A stretch of 64,000 bases of DNA from Paratinospora sagittata (taxonomy: Eukaryota > Streptophyta > Magnoliopsida > Ranunculales > Menispermaceae): assembly GCA_035771175.1 (NCBI GenBank), contig CM069589.1, positions 27,918,201-27,982,200 on the forward strand. Direction: 5' to 3'. The notes beneath the pieces are model-generated. The model was not told where the DNA came from, searched no databases, and saw nothing but the letters and a program-made list of their open reading frames with translations. How positions within the stretch are numbered: position 1 is the first letter of the stretch; every line of letters starts with the position of its first letter. Shown piece by piece: positions 35,085 to 46,190 of this stretch. The position numbers were made by a program, and so were the translations under genes.

Positions 35085-35790
35085 GTCCTGATTCCATAAT
35101 CACTGTCCTAACGCATAATATCAACAATGTCGTTTTGTTCGTTGAGGGCCCTTATTACGTATAAGCGTCCTGCTGAACACTTAAGTGAGGGCGCTACTTA
35201 CTCGTAAGGTTAAATAACTTAACCTTGAGGGCTCTAATGCACAATTAGTGTCCTATTGTGTTTTAAAACAGTTAAGTACATGAGGGTGCTACTATCTGAG
35301 TAAGCGTCCTGCCTTTAAATCATAAAATAAAACATGAGGGCGCTACAACTTTGTAAGCGTCCTACCAGTTAAAAACATAAAACATATCATGAGAATGCTA
35401 CAATAATGTAAGCGTCCTACCTATTTTTAATAAGACACAAACACGCTAAAGGACAATCAGTGTCCTGAAAGTTAATAAGTTGATTCCCAAAGGTGTGCGC
35501 GCTTCTATCCAGATAGCGTCCTGATAGATTATTCAACTTATAACTATTAGCGTCCTCAAAGAAGCATTCTTTGAAGAACTTAAGACATCTTTCAGTGAGC
35601 TGATGCAAAGTCAGCTTCTTGACAACTTCAGAAGTTGACAAATAAATGAGGCCGCTACTATACAAGTAAGTGTCCTGATAAATCAGTTCAATTTATCCTT
35701 GAACGTTATCAGCGTCCTAATAAACTATCAGCATCATGACTTATCAAGTTCAGGAGAGCACTGCTATTTCATTAGCGTCCTGAAAAACTT
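35085..35790 (-). repeat. U3 hairpin array of S7
   Basis: About ten pairs such as GAGGGCGCTAC-AACTTT-GTAAGCGTCCTA (35336-35366). The pairing extends through the TAC/GTA positions with one bulge. Confidence 0.78.
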
Positions 35791-36389
35791 TTTGAAAATA
35801 GTTTTGACTCGCGATAAAATATACGATAAATGCGAATAAAAACTTGATAGATTTCAAATTAAATATATAGTATTAGATCTTTTGAAATATCATAAAAACA
35901 TGAAATCATAACATGCAGATTAGCAAAACATATGTAGATGATTTATGCATGGTTTTGAAAAACATTTTGAGCAATAACGATTAGAGAAAGATATGCCTTA
36001 AATACTTTGTGTATTTCTTTTTTCTCATAACCGTTAAATCGAACTCTTCATTATGAGATCTTCAATAAGAGCTTTGCGAAGTTGAATGACTTGAACGTTG
36101 ATCGAGAGATGTAGTCTTTGAAGCTTGATCGAATCGTTCGAGCGAAGTGATCTTGAAATCATGATGTGATCATTAAAGTTCTTTGGTTGAGACGAACTTG
36201 ACCGTTGGATGTGATCTTTGAGGTCCTTCATCGAGTTGTTCCTTGGCTTTTTGTTTTCTTTAGGTGCATTGATGAAATCTTGATAAACGCACGTTTAGCA
36301 CCGAAAAGTACTTTGTTTGTGATCATCAAAATATACTTTATCGCAGTATATTTAGGGACGAGCTAAGTAATGAACCGCATATGTTAACA

Positions 36390-37669
36390 ATGAGGGCAAG
36401 GACCAACATCTCTATTTCGGGATACCTGGTTTCTGCATTGAGTAATTACTTGCTCACATAATAAACTGGCTTTTGTATCCCCTGTTCTTCCCTGATAAGA
36501 GCAGAGCTCACTCCCACGTCAGATATGGACAGGTAAAAGAAAGCTTTTCCCCGGGAACTGGTTTTGAGAGCACAGGTGACAAGCTGAGGTAAGTTTTGAG
36601 CTCTTGAAAAGCTTGCTCACACTCCTCATCCCATTCAACAGTCATCTTTTTTATTAATTTAAAAAATGGCAGACACTTATGTGTTGGCTTTGACACAAAC
36701 CGGTTCAATGCAGCTATGCACCCTGTCAAGCATTGTACTTCTTTGATATTTTTGGGTGTTTTCATGTCGAGGATGGCTCGGATCTTGTTAGGGTTTGCCT
36801 CAATTCCTCTCTGGTTGACCAAGAAGCCGAGGAATTTTCCTGTTGTGACTCTGAATGTGCACTTGGTTGGGTTGAGCCTCATTTTGTAATGTCGAATTGT
36901 GTCGAATACCTCTCCAAGATCACGAGGATGACCTACCGATTTGATGTTTTTCACTAGCATGTCGTTAACATATACCTCCATGTTCTACATAATCTTCTCT
37001 TCAAAGACCCGGTTCACCAGCCTCTGATATGTTGCACCAGCATTTTTCAAGCCGAACGACATTACTTTGTAGCAATACAGGCCTCGGTCTGTTATGAGCG
37101 AGGTCTTCTTTTCATCTTTGTGATACATCATAATTTGGTTGTATCCAGAATAAGCTTCCATGAAGCTGAGAAACTCATGTCCAGTCGTGGCATCAACGAG
37201 TTATTCTATCGGGGGAGAGAGAAGTTGTTCTTCGGGCAGGCCTTGTTCAAGTTTGTGAAATCAACACAGGTCTTCCATTTGCCGTTTGGTTTTCGGACCA
37301 TCACGACATTGGCCAACCATTCTAGGTATGACACCTCTCAGATGAACTGGGCTCGAATGAGCTTATCAACTTCCTCCCAGAGAGCCTGAGCTCTTTCTAC
37401 GCTTAGGGTCTCCTCTTTTGTCGTACTTGGGCGACCTTCTGATTAATGTTGAGACGGTGAACGATCACTGCTTTTGAAATACTAGGCATATCATAATGAG
37501 ACCATGCGAATATGTCCTTATATTCTCTTAGTACCTGGATGACCTGGTCTGCTAGGTTTGAGTTCATCTCTATTCCAATTTTGACAGTTCTGGTCAGGTC
37601 CTCTATGATCGGCACATCTCTCGTATTGTGCCTCAAGGCTAGAGGTGTTTTCTCGTGGATCGAGGTCAT
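36390..37669 (-). pseudogene. Tat reverse transcriptase and start of RNase H
   Basis: 37403-37669 is the linker before reverse transcriptase (IFAWSHYDMPSI). 36990-37400 holds the fingers and palm in broken frames (AYSGYNQIMM, MSFGLKNAGATYQR). 36508-36981 has the catalytic motif as YVND (36961-36972), with Asn at the first of the two metal-binding aspartates, then KFLGFLVNQRGIEANP. 36390-36507 starts RNase H (KPVYYVSK, AETRYPEIE) and is cut by S7. Frameshifts and an altered active site mean it is inactive. Confidence 0.87.
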
Positions 37670-37712
37670 AATCAGATGCTACATCAACCTTCATGAGCTC
37701 TCCCTTGGTAGG

Positions 37713-38033
37713 TCAGAAGCTCAGCCCTCCCGAGCTTTTGCTCTTCATTGCTACTGCGTAACATTCTCTCGATTTCTTCTGATTTTCTCGTGCAACACCT
37801 ACTCTGCTCTCGGCTGGGAATTTGAGTGCGAGATGGTATGTAGACACCACAACTTTCAGATCTTTGAGGAGAGGTCTGCCAATGATGGCATTGTAGGCAG
37901 AATGGCCATTAACAACAAGAAATTCCACCATAATCGTGGCTCGTTGCTCTTCTTCTGCTGCTGTGACTGGAATAACAATCCTTCCTTTTGGCATAATTCC
38001 ATCTCCCGTAAATCCAATCAGAGGGACGTCCAT
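37713..38033 (-). pseudogene. Tat protease region
   Basis: A 106-codon frame with PLIGFTGDG, FLVVNGHSAYNAIIGRPLL and KFPAESRVG, the C-terminal half of the Tat aspartic protease. The catalytic DSGAS-type part should lie at 38034-38300, where the frame is broken. Confidence 0.8.
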
Positions 38034-38695
38034 TGTGGTGAGCTGCGTTTTTCACAACCCCAACTTCTGAATTGCCGGCCAGTAGAAGATATCGACCGAG
38101 CTCCCATTCTCGACAAGGATCCGATGGATTTTGTAGTTCGCCACATCCGCTGTTATCACCAAAGCATCATAATGAGGTCGGCAGATGTCTTGAGCCTCTT
38201 CCTCTGTGAAGGTAATAGCAAAGTTTTTTATCCTCTACTTTTCTAGTTGGCTCGACAAGTTCATAACATTCGTCCGTGCAGCTTGGACATAAGCCTTCAA
38301 TGCTCGGTTCGATTTCTTTTTGAGGTCTCCACCAAAAATGGTTTTGATCTCCCTCTAATCGGTTCTCCTTTTCTTTGGTGACTGAGCCCTTCTCTTATCC
38401 GAGCCCTTCACATATTCTTGTAGACGACCCTGACGGATAAGAGTTTCAATCTCCTCTTTTAAGTCGAAACACTGGTCGGTGTTGTGACCATGATCCTTGT
38501 GGTATCAACAGTACTTCCTCTTATCCTGCGGATCAGAAGGAGTGCTCACTTTTTTGGCCATTTAAGGTATTCCTTGTCTTGGATTTCTAAGAAAATTTGT
38601 TCTATCGAGGTGGTCAAAGGCGTGTAAGTCGAATAAATGTTCTGGACGCCCTTGCTTTTTTGGTCCTGTCGATCTAAATTAGACCTCTTCCCACC

Positions 38696-39954
38696 TCAGT
38701 TTTCCTCATTAGCTTCATCTTCTCTTTTCCTCTTCTTATCCTTCTTCAAACTGTTTGAAGGATTACCTTCTTTTCTTTTGGCTTTAGCCTGCTCATCTGC
38801 GTTAATGTACTTATGAGCTCGGTCTAGGACTTCCTTGTATGTTTGAGTTTTCTTCTTTCCCAAGGAGTAATGGAATCGTCGGGGCCTTAGCCCGGCCATG
38901 AAGGTTGTGATAGTCGTTTTCTCATCACAGTCGCCGACTTCAATGCTGGCGTCGTCAAATCGCTCAAGATAATCCTCTAGATTTTCCCCTTGCTTCTGTC
39001 GAATGGCGGCAAGTTGTTCACTGATTTTGCCCTTTCTCTCTTACCGGTGAAGTGTTCGATAAATTTATGAGCAAGTTGCCTGAACGAGCCAATCGACCCC
39101 GGTTCTAGCTTCCAGTACCATTTCCTAACTGGTCCTCCGAGGGTAATTTGGAAACCTTTGCACATTGTTGTGTCGTCATATCCTTTGAACTTCATCCAGT
39201 ATTTGTAGTTTTTAATGTGCTTTCTTGGGCCAAATTTTCCTTTGTATGTTTTGACCTCAACCGTTTTGACATTCTTTGGGAGTGGGGCTTGAAGTACCTC
39301 TTCGGTGAAGGGTAAGGAAAATTTTTCATACTCCGTATGAGATCGGGTATGGACGCGCCTAGAAGGCCAGGTCAACTTGGATCACATGGACTGAGACGAC
39401 CTTGCAGGAAGTAATCCTATTTTTGGGATTCTTGTTGAGGCTGACCTAGATGCAACTGACCTAGCTGGTGTCGATCTTGGTTGAGGACAACGTTATCTCT
39501 TTCGTTCTGACTGGACTTGGAAAGAGCATGACTCGTGTTCCTTCTTTTTCACCTCCAGATAGTGGCGAAGGTCTCCTATAGAAAGATATCTATGTTTTGA
39601 TCCGTCCGGATGCTTGCTGCTACATTTTACAAATTTTGGCTGAGAGTTGACACTCCGGTAGCAACTTCCTTCATCCTTTCGAATCTTTGCATGTCGTTGT
39701 GGTGGCGAAGGAAGAGCTACTTTTAATGCCTCATTTTGTTCCAACACTAGTAGAGAAATCTTCTTTACCTTTTTCTCAATGTTGTTGATTTGTGCAGACT
39801 TCAAAGCAGAGCCCTTCTTCTTTTTGGGAGGTTTTCCTCGCTGGGCCTTAGGGGGCTCCGGCAAAACTGGGAGCTCTTCCAAATATGGGGGATCTGCCTC
39901 TTGACTCATTACTGGAAAGTTGTTATTGGTTTGGTAAGCCGGTACCCACACCAA
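38696..39954 (-). pseudogene. Tat gag
   Basis: Three frames. 39493-39954 is a basic N-terminal segment (GKPPKKKKG) with a coiled-coil-like stretch. 38977-39375 is the capsid-like core (KYWMKFKGYDD, CKGFQITLGGPVRKWY, PGSIGSFRQLAHKFIEHF). 38696-38899 is the C-terminal part (AGLRPRRFHYSL, lysine-rich tail). The first two are in one frame separated by a stop at 39493; a frameshift precedes the third. 38034-38695 is degraded gag-protease sequence. Confidence 0.82.
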
Positions 39955-40741
39955 ATAGATGAATGCGTGGAGGTGGTAATATAATTTGGAAGTGCGAACT
40001 CTTCGACTCCGGCGAGGGTTTATCAGCTAGATCTGAGAAGAAGAAAGAAATAGGGCTATCGTAAGGAACATCGGTGTGGTGCCGGCCAAAGACCCTCCGA
40101 TGCCTAATTTAATGTTTGTTTAAGACTATAGCACTAACTCTTATAGAAAGTTGTTCATACTTTATGAGGAGGGCTGTAGGTTTTATTTATAGAGGAGGTC
40201 TTCTAGCCGGAGTGGCTAGTTGCCCAGTAGGCAGGTGCCACATGTTGTCTTGTCGTTGGTCGAGATGAGCTGGATGAGCCCATCTATTATGGGTTGGTAG
40301 GATCGGATGATCCCTATCTTCCTGATTCGTCTTAGTGAATGAGTCTAATTTTGTCTCTATGTTGAAGTCTGTGTTTGATACATACAACTATTCCAGATTC
40401 CTCGGGATGTGGCGTGCTAGGAAGGACTCCCTTATCTTCTCTATCTCGTCTGGAATGATTAGCTCGGCTCAAGGCTCAGCTGCCAACCCTGAGCAGAACT
40501 GCACTGACCTAGGCCGAGCTATCATCACCATTGTGTTTTTTGGGATTTTTGTAAAAACCATCTCGCTAGATCCACTCGAACGGTTTTCCCTGGTTGGGTC
40601 AAATCTGGGTCGGCCGAGCTGATCTGTCGGCCGTATCGTCATACGCGATTTTTACTCCACCACCTCTGCTTACCAGCTCATTCATGTGGCTTATGCTTTC
40701 TATAATGCCAGGTCAACTCTTGCTGAGCTGACCATCCAACA
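39948..40741 (-). repeat. Tat 5' LTR, 3' edge deleted
   Basis: 794 bp homologous to 11596-12389. At its left edge it passes from ACACCAAATAG straight into GGTACCC coding-side sequence. The 20-odd bases that end the other LTR (11575-11595) and any primer-binding site are missing, which suggests a deletion across the LTR/internal junction. Confidence 0.8.
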
Positions 40742-41309
40742 GTACCCAAAATGCATTTCAAAGTTTTTATTAAAAAAATTATCTAGTGCTCCTTTTTGAG
40801 ATAGACTCAATTGTTTTAATCTTTTTTTTTTCTTTTTTCACATTCAAAATCGTACTTCCTAATAAACATATTTGTGCAATTATCAATCGACACAAAAATA
40901 TAAGCACAGATTCAATACAATAAAGCTACAAAATTAACACAAACAAAAAATTATCTCAAATTTCACACAAATACTTAATATAACCTAAAACTGCAAAATC
41001 AATACTATAAAAGTTACAAAATCACGCAATAAAGCTACAAAATCAATACAAATTGAAAATTATCACAAATTGATCTCATACAAATATCAAAGAGTAATAA
41101 GTTCAAGAAAATGTCTAATATTCGTCGACTATTCTAACAACTTTAACCTTGTTGATAAAATTGTTGTACATGATCAAAATACAAAATCATACAAAATTAA
41201 GTACTATATTTGAATTATAAAAAGGAAAAAAAATAATAAAATGCAGGGGTGGGGCATCATAGTCGTATTGTGCGATAGCAGTGACAACCCGACCGTCGTT
41301 GGATGTGAA

Positions 41310-41470
41310 AGAAAAGAAAAGAAGAAGAAGAAGAAAGAAAGAAAGAAAAAAAAAAAATAAGAAGAATGAGGAGCAAAGAGAAGAAGAAAAGAAGTTACAC
41401 ATGTAGTGAGACAGGGGCGAACTGGTAAAGGAAAAAGAAGAAGATGAAGAAGAAGAAACAACTTGTCGGA
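41310..41470. repeat. GA-rich low-complexity tract
   Basis: Purine-rich GAA and GAAA repeats on the plus strand. Long open frames on the minus strand here are only a by-product (poly-Phe/Leu). Confidence 0.85.
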
Positions 41471-43917
41471 CACTAGAATGTCGACAGAGTCGTTGTCGTC
41501 TCGCTCAATCGCTCAGTGAAAATCGCATTTGACTAGGGTTTTGACAGACACAAATTGTGATTACGGGGCGATGAACAGTAAGTAAATTCATTTTTTGAAT
41601 AAAAAATAAAAGAAAATAAAGTGTAAACATTTTTGGATTAAAAAAATAGTTAAAAAATAAAAATGAGTAAAAAATAGAAAATAGAGAATTTAAAAAATCA
41701 AATATAAAAAACCTATATATAGGCTTGGCCCCCAAAAATTTAGGTAAGAAAATAGAAAAAAAAACATAATTTAAAAAAAATTATATATATATATATATAT
41801 TAAGGGAGCCCACAAATTTGGGGGCTTGGGGCGGTCACCCCTTGGGCCCTTGCCTAGGGCCGACACTGTTAATGAATATACATGATTACACGTGTAGTTG
41901 CATATATTGTTGTTGTGACTTTTTATAATTTGATTAGTATTTTCCATCAATTAATATCTCAAAAAGGTAGTAGTCACTCATGCATTCAAAACCAACTAAT
42001 AATTTCTTTCTTTCTGTTTTTTTTTTTTTTTAAATTCTAGCTAATTTTAGATGACTTGAACTTAAGGAATCAATTACACCATTCAACTACTAAGATAAAT
42101 GACGTTGTGACATATTTCAAGAGGGGATTTATTTTTTATAAATAGTAACATAAATTGTGGTCCTTAATTTTAAACTCATTGGAATTATGACCAGCTTTAC
42201 TTTAGATTACTTGTGGAATATTAGTTAATCTTAAAACTTTCTTTTCTATAGCCTGTGATCAGTACAATTTTATTCAAATTAAGTAAACTTTCATTTTTGG
42301 ACTTTATGATGGAACTTAATATCTCTTTAGTTATAATTTTCACTATTTAGCAAATAAACAATAATTTTATAGTGCTGGCTTGCAAGCTGGTTTACTGAAA
42401 GTTGATAGTGATTCTTCCAGCAAGGGGGAATTAATAATAATGACAAAAGTAATAAAGGAAGTCGAAAGATATATAAAGAAAGAATAAATCTATGATCAGT
42501 TTTAATTAGACTATAGGATCTAAGGATTAGCTGACTTTATCTATTATAAGAAACCATGATGAAAAACTGAAAACAAACACACTTCCACGCGTGATTTCAA
42601 TATGGGTAATTTTACATGTACTTATAAAAAATACTCTTTATACTCATTAGGTATTATTGTTAAAAATTTATAAAATATGTAGGTAGCATCAATGTTTTTT
42701 ATAGGTACATTTAGAATTGAGTGAGTAATGCTTGAGTAACAAATATTTTTTATACGAGTAATGTTATATTAACACTCAAAATATACATTTAAAGTATACA
42801 TTATTCTTATATATTATTGAATTATCTTGAATTATGTACTGGTATATGCTCAGACAAGTAAATATACACTATAAATGCACTTTAGCATTCTCCTTTGTAT
42901 ATTATCTTTAAAAGTTTTTAAATTATCTTAAATCGCGTTAACATGTAATTCAAGACAATTTAATTATTTTAAGGTCATTATAGAAAATATGAGTCAAAAG
43001 GCATGATACCAAAAGTATTTCTCTTTAGAAATTACTCTTAAATATTTACTTTTTTATGATCTTCACCTAAATCAATCAATCATAATTAAGAAAATGACTA
43101 CACCCTCTTCTCTTTTTGACTTTCCTCCTCCACTAACCTCTTAAACTTTAAAAGAAAAAAATTAATAATAAAAGAATTGTGAGATGACAAGTACTTCACA
43201 AGCCTCAATACTTAAAAAAGGAACTTTTATTTATAATTAAGTTATAATACAGTAACCATGGATGGCTCTGAATTTCTAATGCTGGTCGGTTCAATTGCAG
43301 GAAAGTAAAGTAAATTCTTCTTAAAGGTAAGACAACAGGCTTCCATTTGAAGGCAACTTGCTAATTTTCAACTTGGATTCCAGATTTAGCCCATCAGCAT
43401 ATTAAAAACTTTAAAGCGAAAAAAAGAAAACGATGCTTCTTTATACATTTATAGAAAGCTGGTTTTTTAGGTCCACCAAACCACGTGAAACCCATTTTCC
43501 CATATCTTACTACAAGTCAAATTGATGTACTATATCATAGAGGTCTTTTTATCTAGCTTTCAAGACCTCGAGGATCACTTTTTTAATTTACTCCATTTGT
43601 AGTCTTCTAATTACTACATCTAGACAAGGTTTTGAACAGCTCTTGCCACAACTGCGAATTATAGTACTCGATAATATTATTGGGTTAAATAAGCGAGTCT
43701 TAATTATTTAATATTTTTTAAATATTTAAAGAATATACATGTATTAGAAGTATACAAAAAATGATATTAGCATTAAACATACATAAAATATTTTTCTAAT
43801 TAAAAAGCTAAAGAGGACAAAATTAATATATATACCACCTATATGGCTTTTTGTGAAATACCCTTGTACTAGAAGTAATCAAAATAGGGTTACATTTATG
43901 TGCTAGTACTTAGTACA

Positions 43918-44165
43918 TAATAGAAGGTAGCACATGTGATAATTAAAGAGGCCCCCGTTCAAAACAATAAAATAAAGAGGACCCATTAAATACAAAGATG
44001 ACATTCATATAATTAAATCACAGAAGCCTTGTACCAGCTATAGTACCAGCTATATAGTAATCAGAATACATGCATTATGTGTTAGTACAATAGAAGGTAT
44101 ATATCACATGTGATAATTAAAGAGGCCCCCATTAAATACAAGGATGACATCTTTTAATTAAATGC
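43918..44165. repeat. Imperfect direct duplication
   Basis: The block AATAGAAGGTA...CACATGTGATAATTAAAGAGGCCCCC occurs at about 43918 and again at about 44090. Both are followed by ATTAAATACAA.GATGACAT. Confidence 0.75.
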
Positions 44166-44579
44166 TATTTAATTAGCTAGAAAAAATGTTGAAGTGATAT
44201 CGATGTTTACTTGGATGCAAACAAATAACACTCTAGTACTCTTTGTTGTATAGTCCGAATTGAATCCTAATTTGAGTCAATTCAATAATAAATAAAATGC
44301 TTAATTAGTATATATTATTCTAAGTTTAGAATGAAGTTAGGTGAATCCTTCTAAAACAAACGCTTAATTAAAACATCAATCAAATCACGTTATCATACGT
44401 TATTTGAGGAAAATTGATGTTGTATAACCATTAATAACTTCAATATTATCTCAAATTATATTATTTGAGGAAAGTTATTATGCAGTAAGCATTAATTAGA
44501 TGCTGCTTAAAAATTAACAGTTAATGGGTCCCACACAAAATAGTTAATGGGTCCCACACAAAATCAATGTGGAACTAAT

Positions 44580-44583
<4 letters not shown>

Positions 44584-44620
<37 letters not shown>
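44584..44620. repeat. (AT)n microsatellite
   Basis: About 18 AT dinucleotides. Confidence 0.95.
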
Positions 44621-44622
<2 letters not shown>

Positions 44623-45123
44623 GAGGGATGATATTTTTTTAATAAAATAAAATAAAATCAATCAAGATCTAAATCAAATACCTAACAAAAAAGTTACATG
44701 TAATCTATTTTACAATAGTAAAACAAGATACACAACATTTAATGTCAAACTTAAAAAAACGGTAATAAAGCATTTATTATACCCTTAAAAGTCGCCTACG
44801 CATTCTAAACAGATCTAATCCCTTTTCAAACATTTTATTTTTTTATTTTATTTTTATGCCAAAACTTTTTAAACGTTTCGAAATGTTGTTTGCGCCTTCT
44901 GCCTTCCATTAAACAATGTTGTATCTGAACAATGTCGTCTCCATTCACATTCCGCTTTCTCTCTTTTCTTGGGTTCATCTCTTGATAAGTGCGGAAAGAA
45001 AGAGGTATACATCGCCAACTTTACTTTCTCTTTAACGTGTTTGTTATTTATCTACTTTACGTTATTTTTTGTTTTCGTTGATTTTCGTTGTAATCTCTAT
45101 TTTTTGTTATGCTGCACTTCAAA

Positions 45124-45300
45124 TTTGAAGACCAACTGTTTGACAAAATATTTTAAGGAATATGTCTATATTTTGTTCTTGTCTTACTGCACTTTAACTA
45201 CTGTATTTCAATTTTAAAGACCAACTGTTTGACAAAATATTTTAAAGAAAGTGTCTATATTTTGTTCTTGCCTTACTACATTTTCACTACTTTGTTGGTA
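45124..45300. repeat. 89-bp tandem duplication
   Basis: ACCAACTGTTTGACAAAATA starts at 45131 and 45220. The copies share TGTCTATATTTTGTTCTTG and differ by scattered substitutions. Confidence 0.85.
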
Positions 45301-46190
45301 TTTATGGGTTAAAGTGTCATGTTTTTAATCCATTAACAAATCATTTGAAGATCTGTTTATGTGTTTGTATTAACATATAGTGATCTGTCACGGCTATCTT
45401 TGCGGCCGAGAATAGCACACAACACACACAGAACAATCCTTTGGTTGTACGGTAATGGTTCTTTCTTAAAGGCATTTATTAAAGCATTTATGGGTTAGTA
45501 TTTTATAAAACTTTTTACACATTCTAATTATATAAAAAGGCATTCAATTTACTATCCAACAGGGATTTTTTTAGACATATTTGCACGGGGTTGTAAACTA
45601 GTATTACTTAAAAATAATCTCCAGCCAGGTAGCCATTAAAAGTAACTGAAAATCTAGTACAAGATAGTTCTATTTTGGGTTATACAACACCCACATGGGG
45701 CTTCCAAAAACTTGATCAAGCAAACAGAAAAACTTAGAACATTAAGGTTAGGCGAGTGAGATTTTTACCCATTAATTAATGATTTAGAATTGGCCCAAAA
45801 CAGGAACCCCACAGGGAATTCCCAAAACGCCCTTTCTCTTTTCAGTGCTTTTAGGTACAATCATTACTCAGCTTCTTTTATTTGGCTCTCTCAGCGCCCC
45901 GACCCCTGCGCCTGCTTTCACAAAGCCAGTTGCTTTAGCGGTGAAAACGGTTAGTCCATTTCACGACACGTCCCGTCTAGTGCGTCAATTGTTTTTTTTT
46001 TAATCTCAGAGAGCGGAGCCAGCTCTGTCCTCAAGCTGCACAAGGCCTCCTTGACCTTTGTTTTTTTTCGCCCACAGGATTATAATAATTCTTCATTTTT
46101 TTTTAGTACGTATTGCCAACACACACAGAACGAACAGATCCATAAGACCCGCAAGGCCAAGGTGGATCCATAAGCCCCATAAGCCCTATA

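Larger units (their letters stand above)
33560..36389 (-). mobile_element. Sirevirus-like solo LTR S7
   Basis: 2830 bp, TGTTGGTCCACC at the left and CATATGTTAACA at the right, flanked by exact ATGAG copies (33555-33559 and 36390-36394). It contains the two-part hairpin (33708-33736), leader array (33796-34060), TATA box (34802-34813, minus) and U3 array (35085-35790). It interrupts the Tat RNase H codons; reading resumes directly across the insert. It is homologous to S6 in the opposite orientation. Confidence 0.92.
11575..40741 (-). mobile_element. Tat-lineage Ty3-gypsy retrotransposon, multiply interrupted
   Basis: Two direct LTRs (11575-12389 and 39948-40741) bound it, flanked by GTACT (11570-11574) and GTACC (40742-40746). 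Minus-strand order from the right is 5' LTR, gag, protease, reverse transcriptase, RNase H, second RNase H, integrase, spacer, antisense ORF, purine tract (GGCTTGGGGGTAAA on the minus strand, next to 12390) and 3' LTR. A second, archaeal-type RNase H and an antisense ORF near the 3' LTR are known hallmarks of the Tat lineage. S6 and S7 split it. Without inserts it is about 10.5 kb, normal for the lineage. All coding parts are frameshifted or stopped. Confidence 0.88.
11323..41868. mobile_element. Possible hAT-like DNA transposon remnant, interrupted by Tat
   Basis: Own sequence would be 11323-11569 and 40747-41868. The left end reads CAAGGTCGGTCTTGA, and the right end on the minus strand reads CAGTGTCGGCCCTAG, an imperfect terminal inverted repeat followed by GGCCCA/GGGC-rich blocks on both sides. 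The flanks CCAATGAA (11315-11322) and TTAATGAA (41869-41876) match at 6 of 8 bases, the size of a hAT duplication. No transposase is visible. The right part contains GA-rich low-complexity sequence (41310-41470) and an AT repeat. The call is tentative. Confidence 0.35.
41877..46190. other. AT-rich region without recognised genes
   Basis: About 4.3 kb outside the nests. No coding region, RNA gene or complete mobile element was recognised. It contains an AT microsatellite, two short duplications and, at 45780-46140, a GC-richer stretch that I cannot identify. An 82-codon plus frame at 44969-45217 is Phe/Leu/Tyr-rich, overlaps a tandem duplication and resembles no family. It may represent ancestral host intergenic DNA. 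Confidence 0.6.

Noticed and set aside
17205..36394. Shared ATGAG duplications as ends of one larger element
   Set aside because: ATGAG flanks both Athila and S7, but each pair fits its own element's termini and homologies. Coincidence is simpler.
41187..41735. Minus-strand Phe- and Leu-rich frames as membrane proteins
   Set aside because: They arise from GA-rich and A-rich low-complexity sequence and have overlapping open frames without codon signal.
44969..45217. Small host gene of 82 codons
   Set aside because: No recognisable domain, skewed Phe/Leu/Tyr composition, and the 3' half overlaps an 89-bp tandem duplication.
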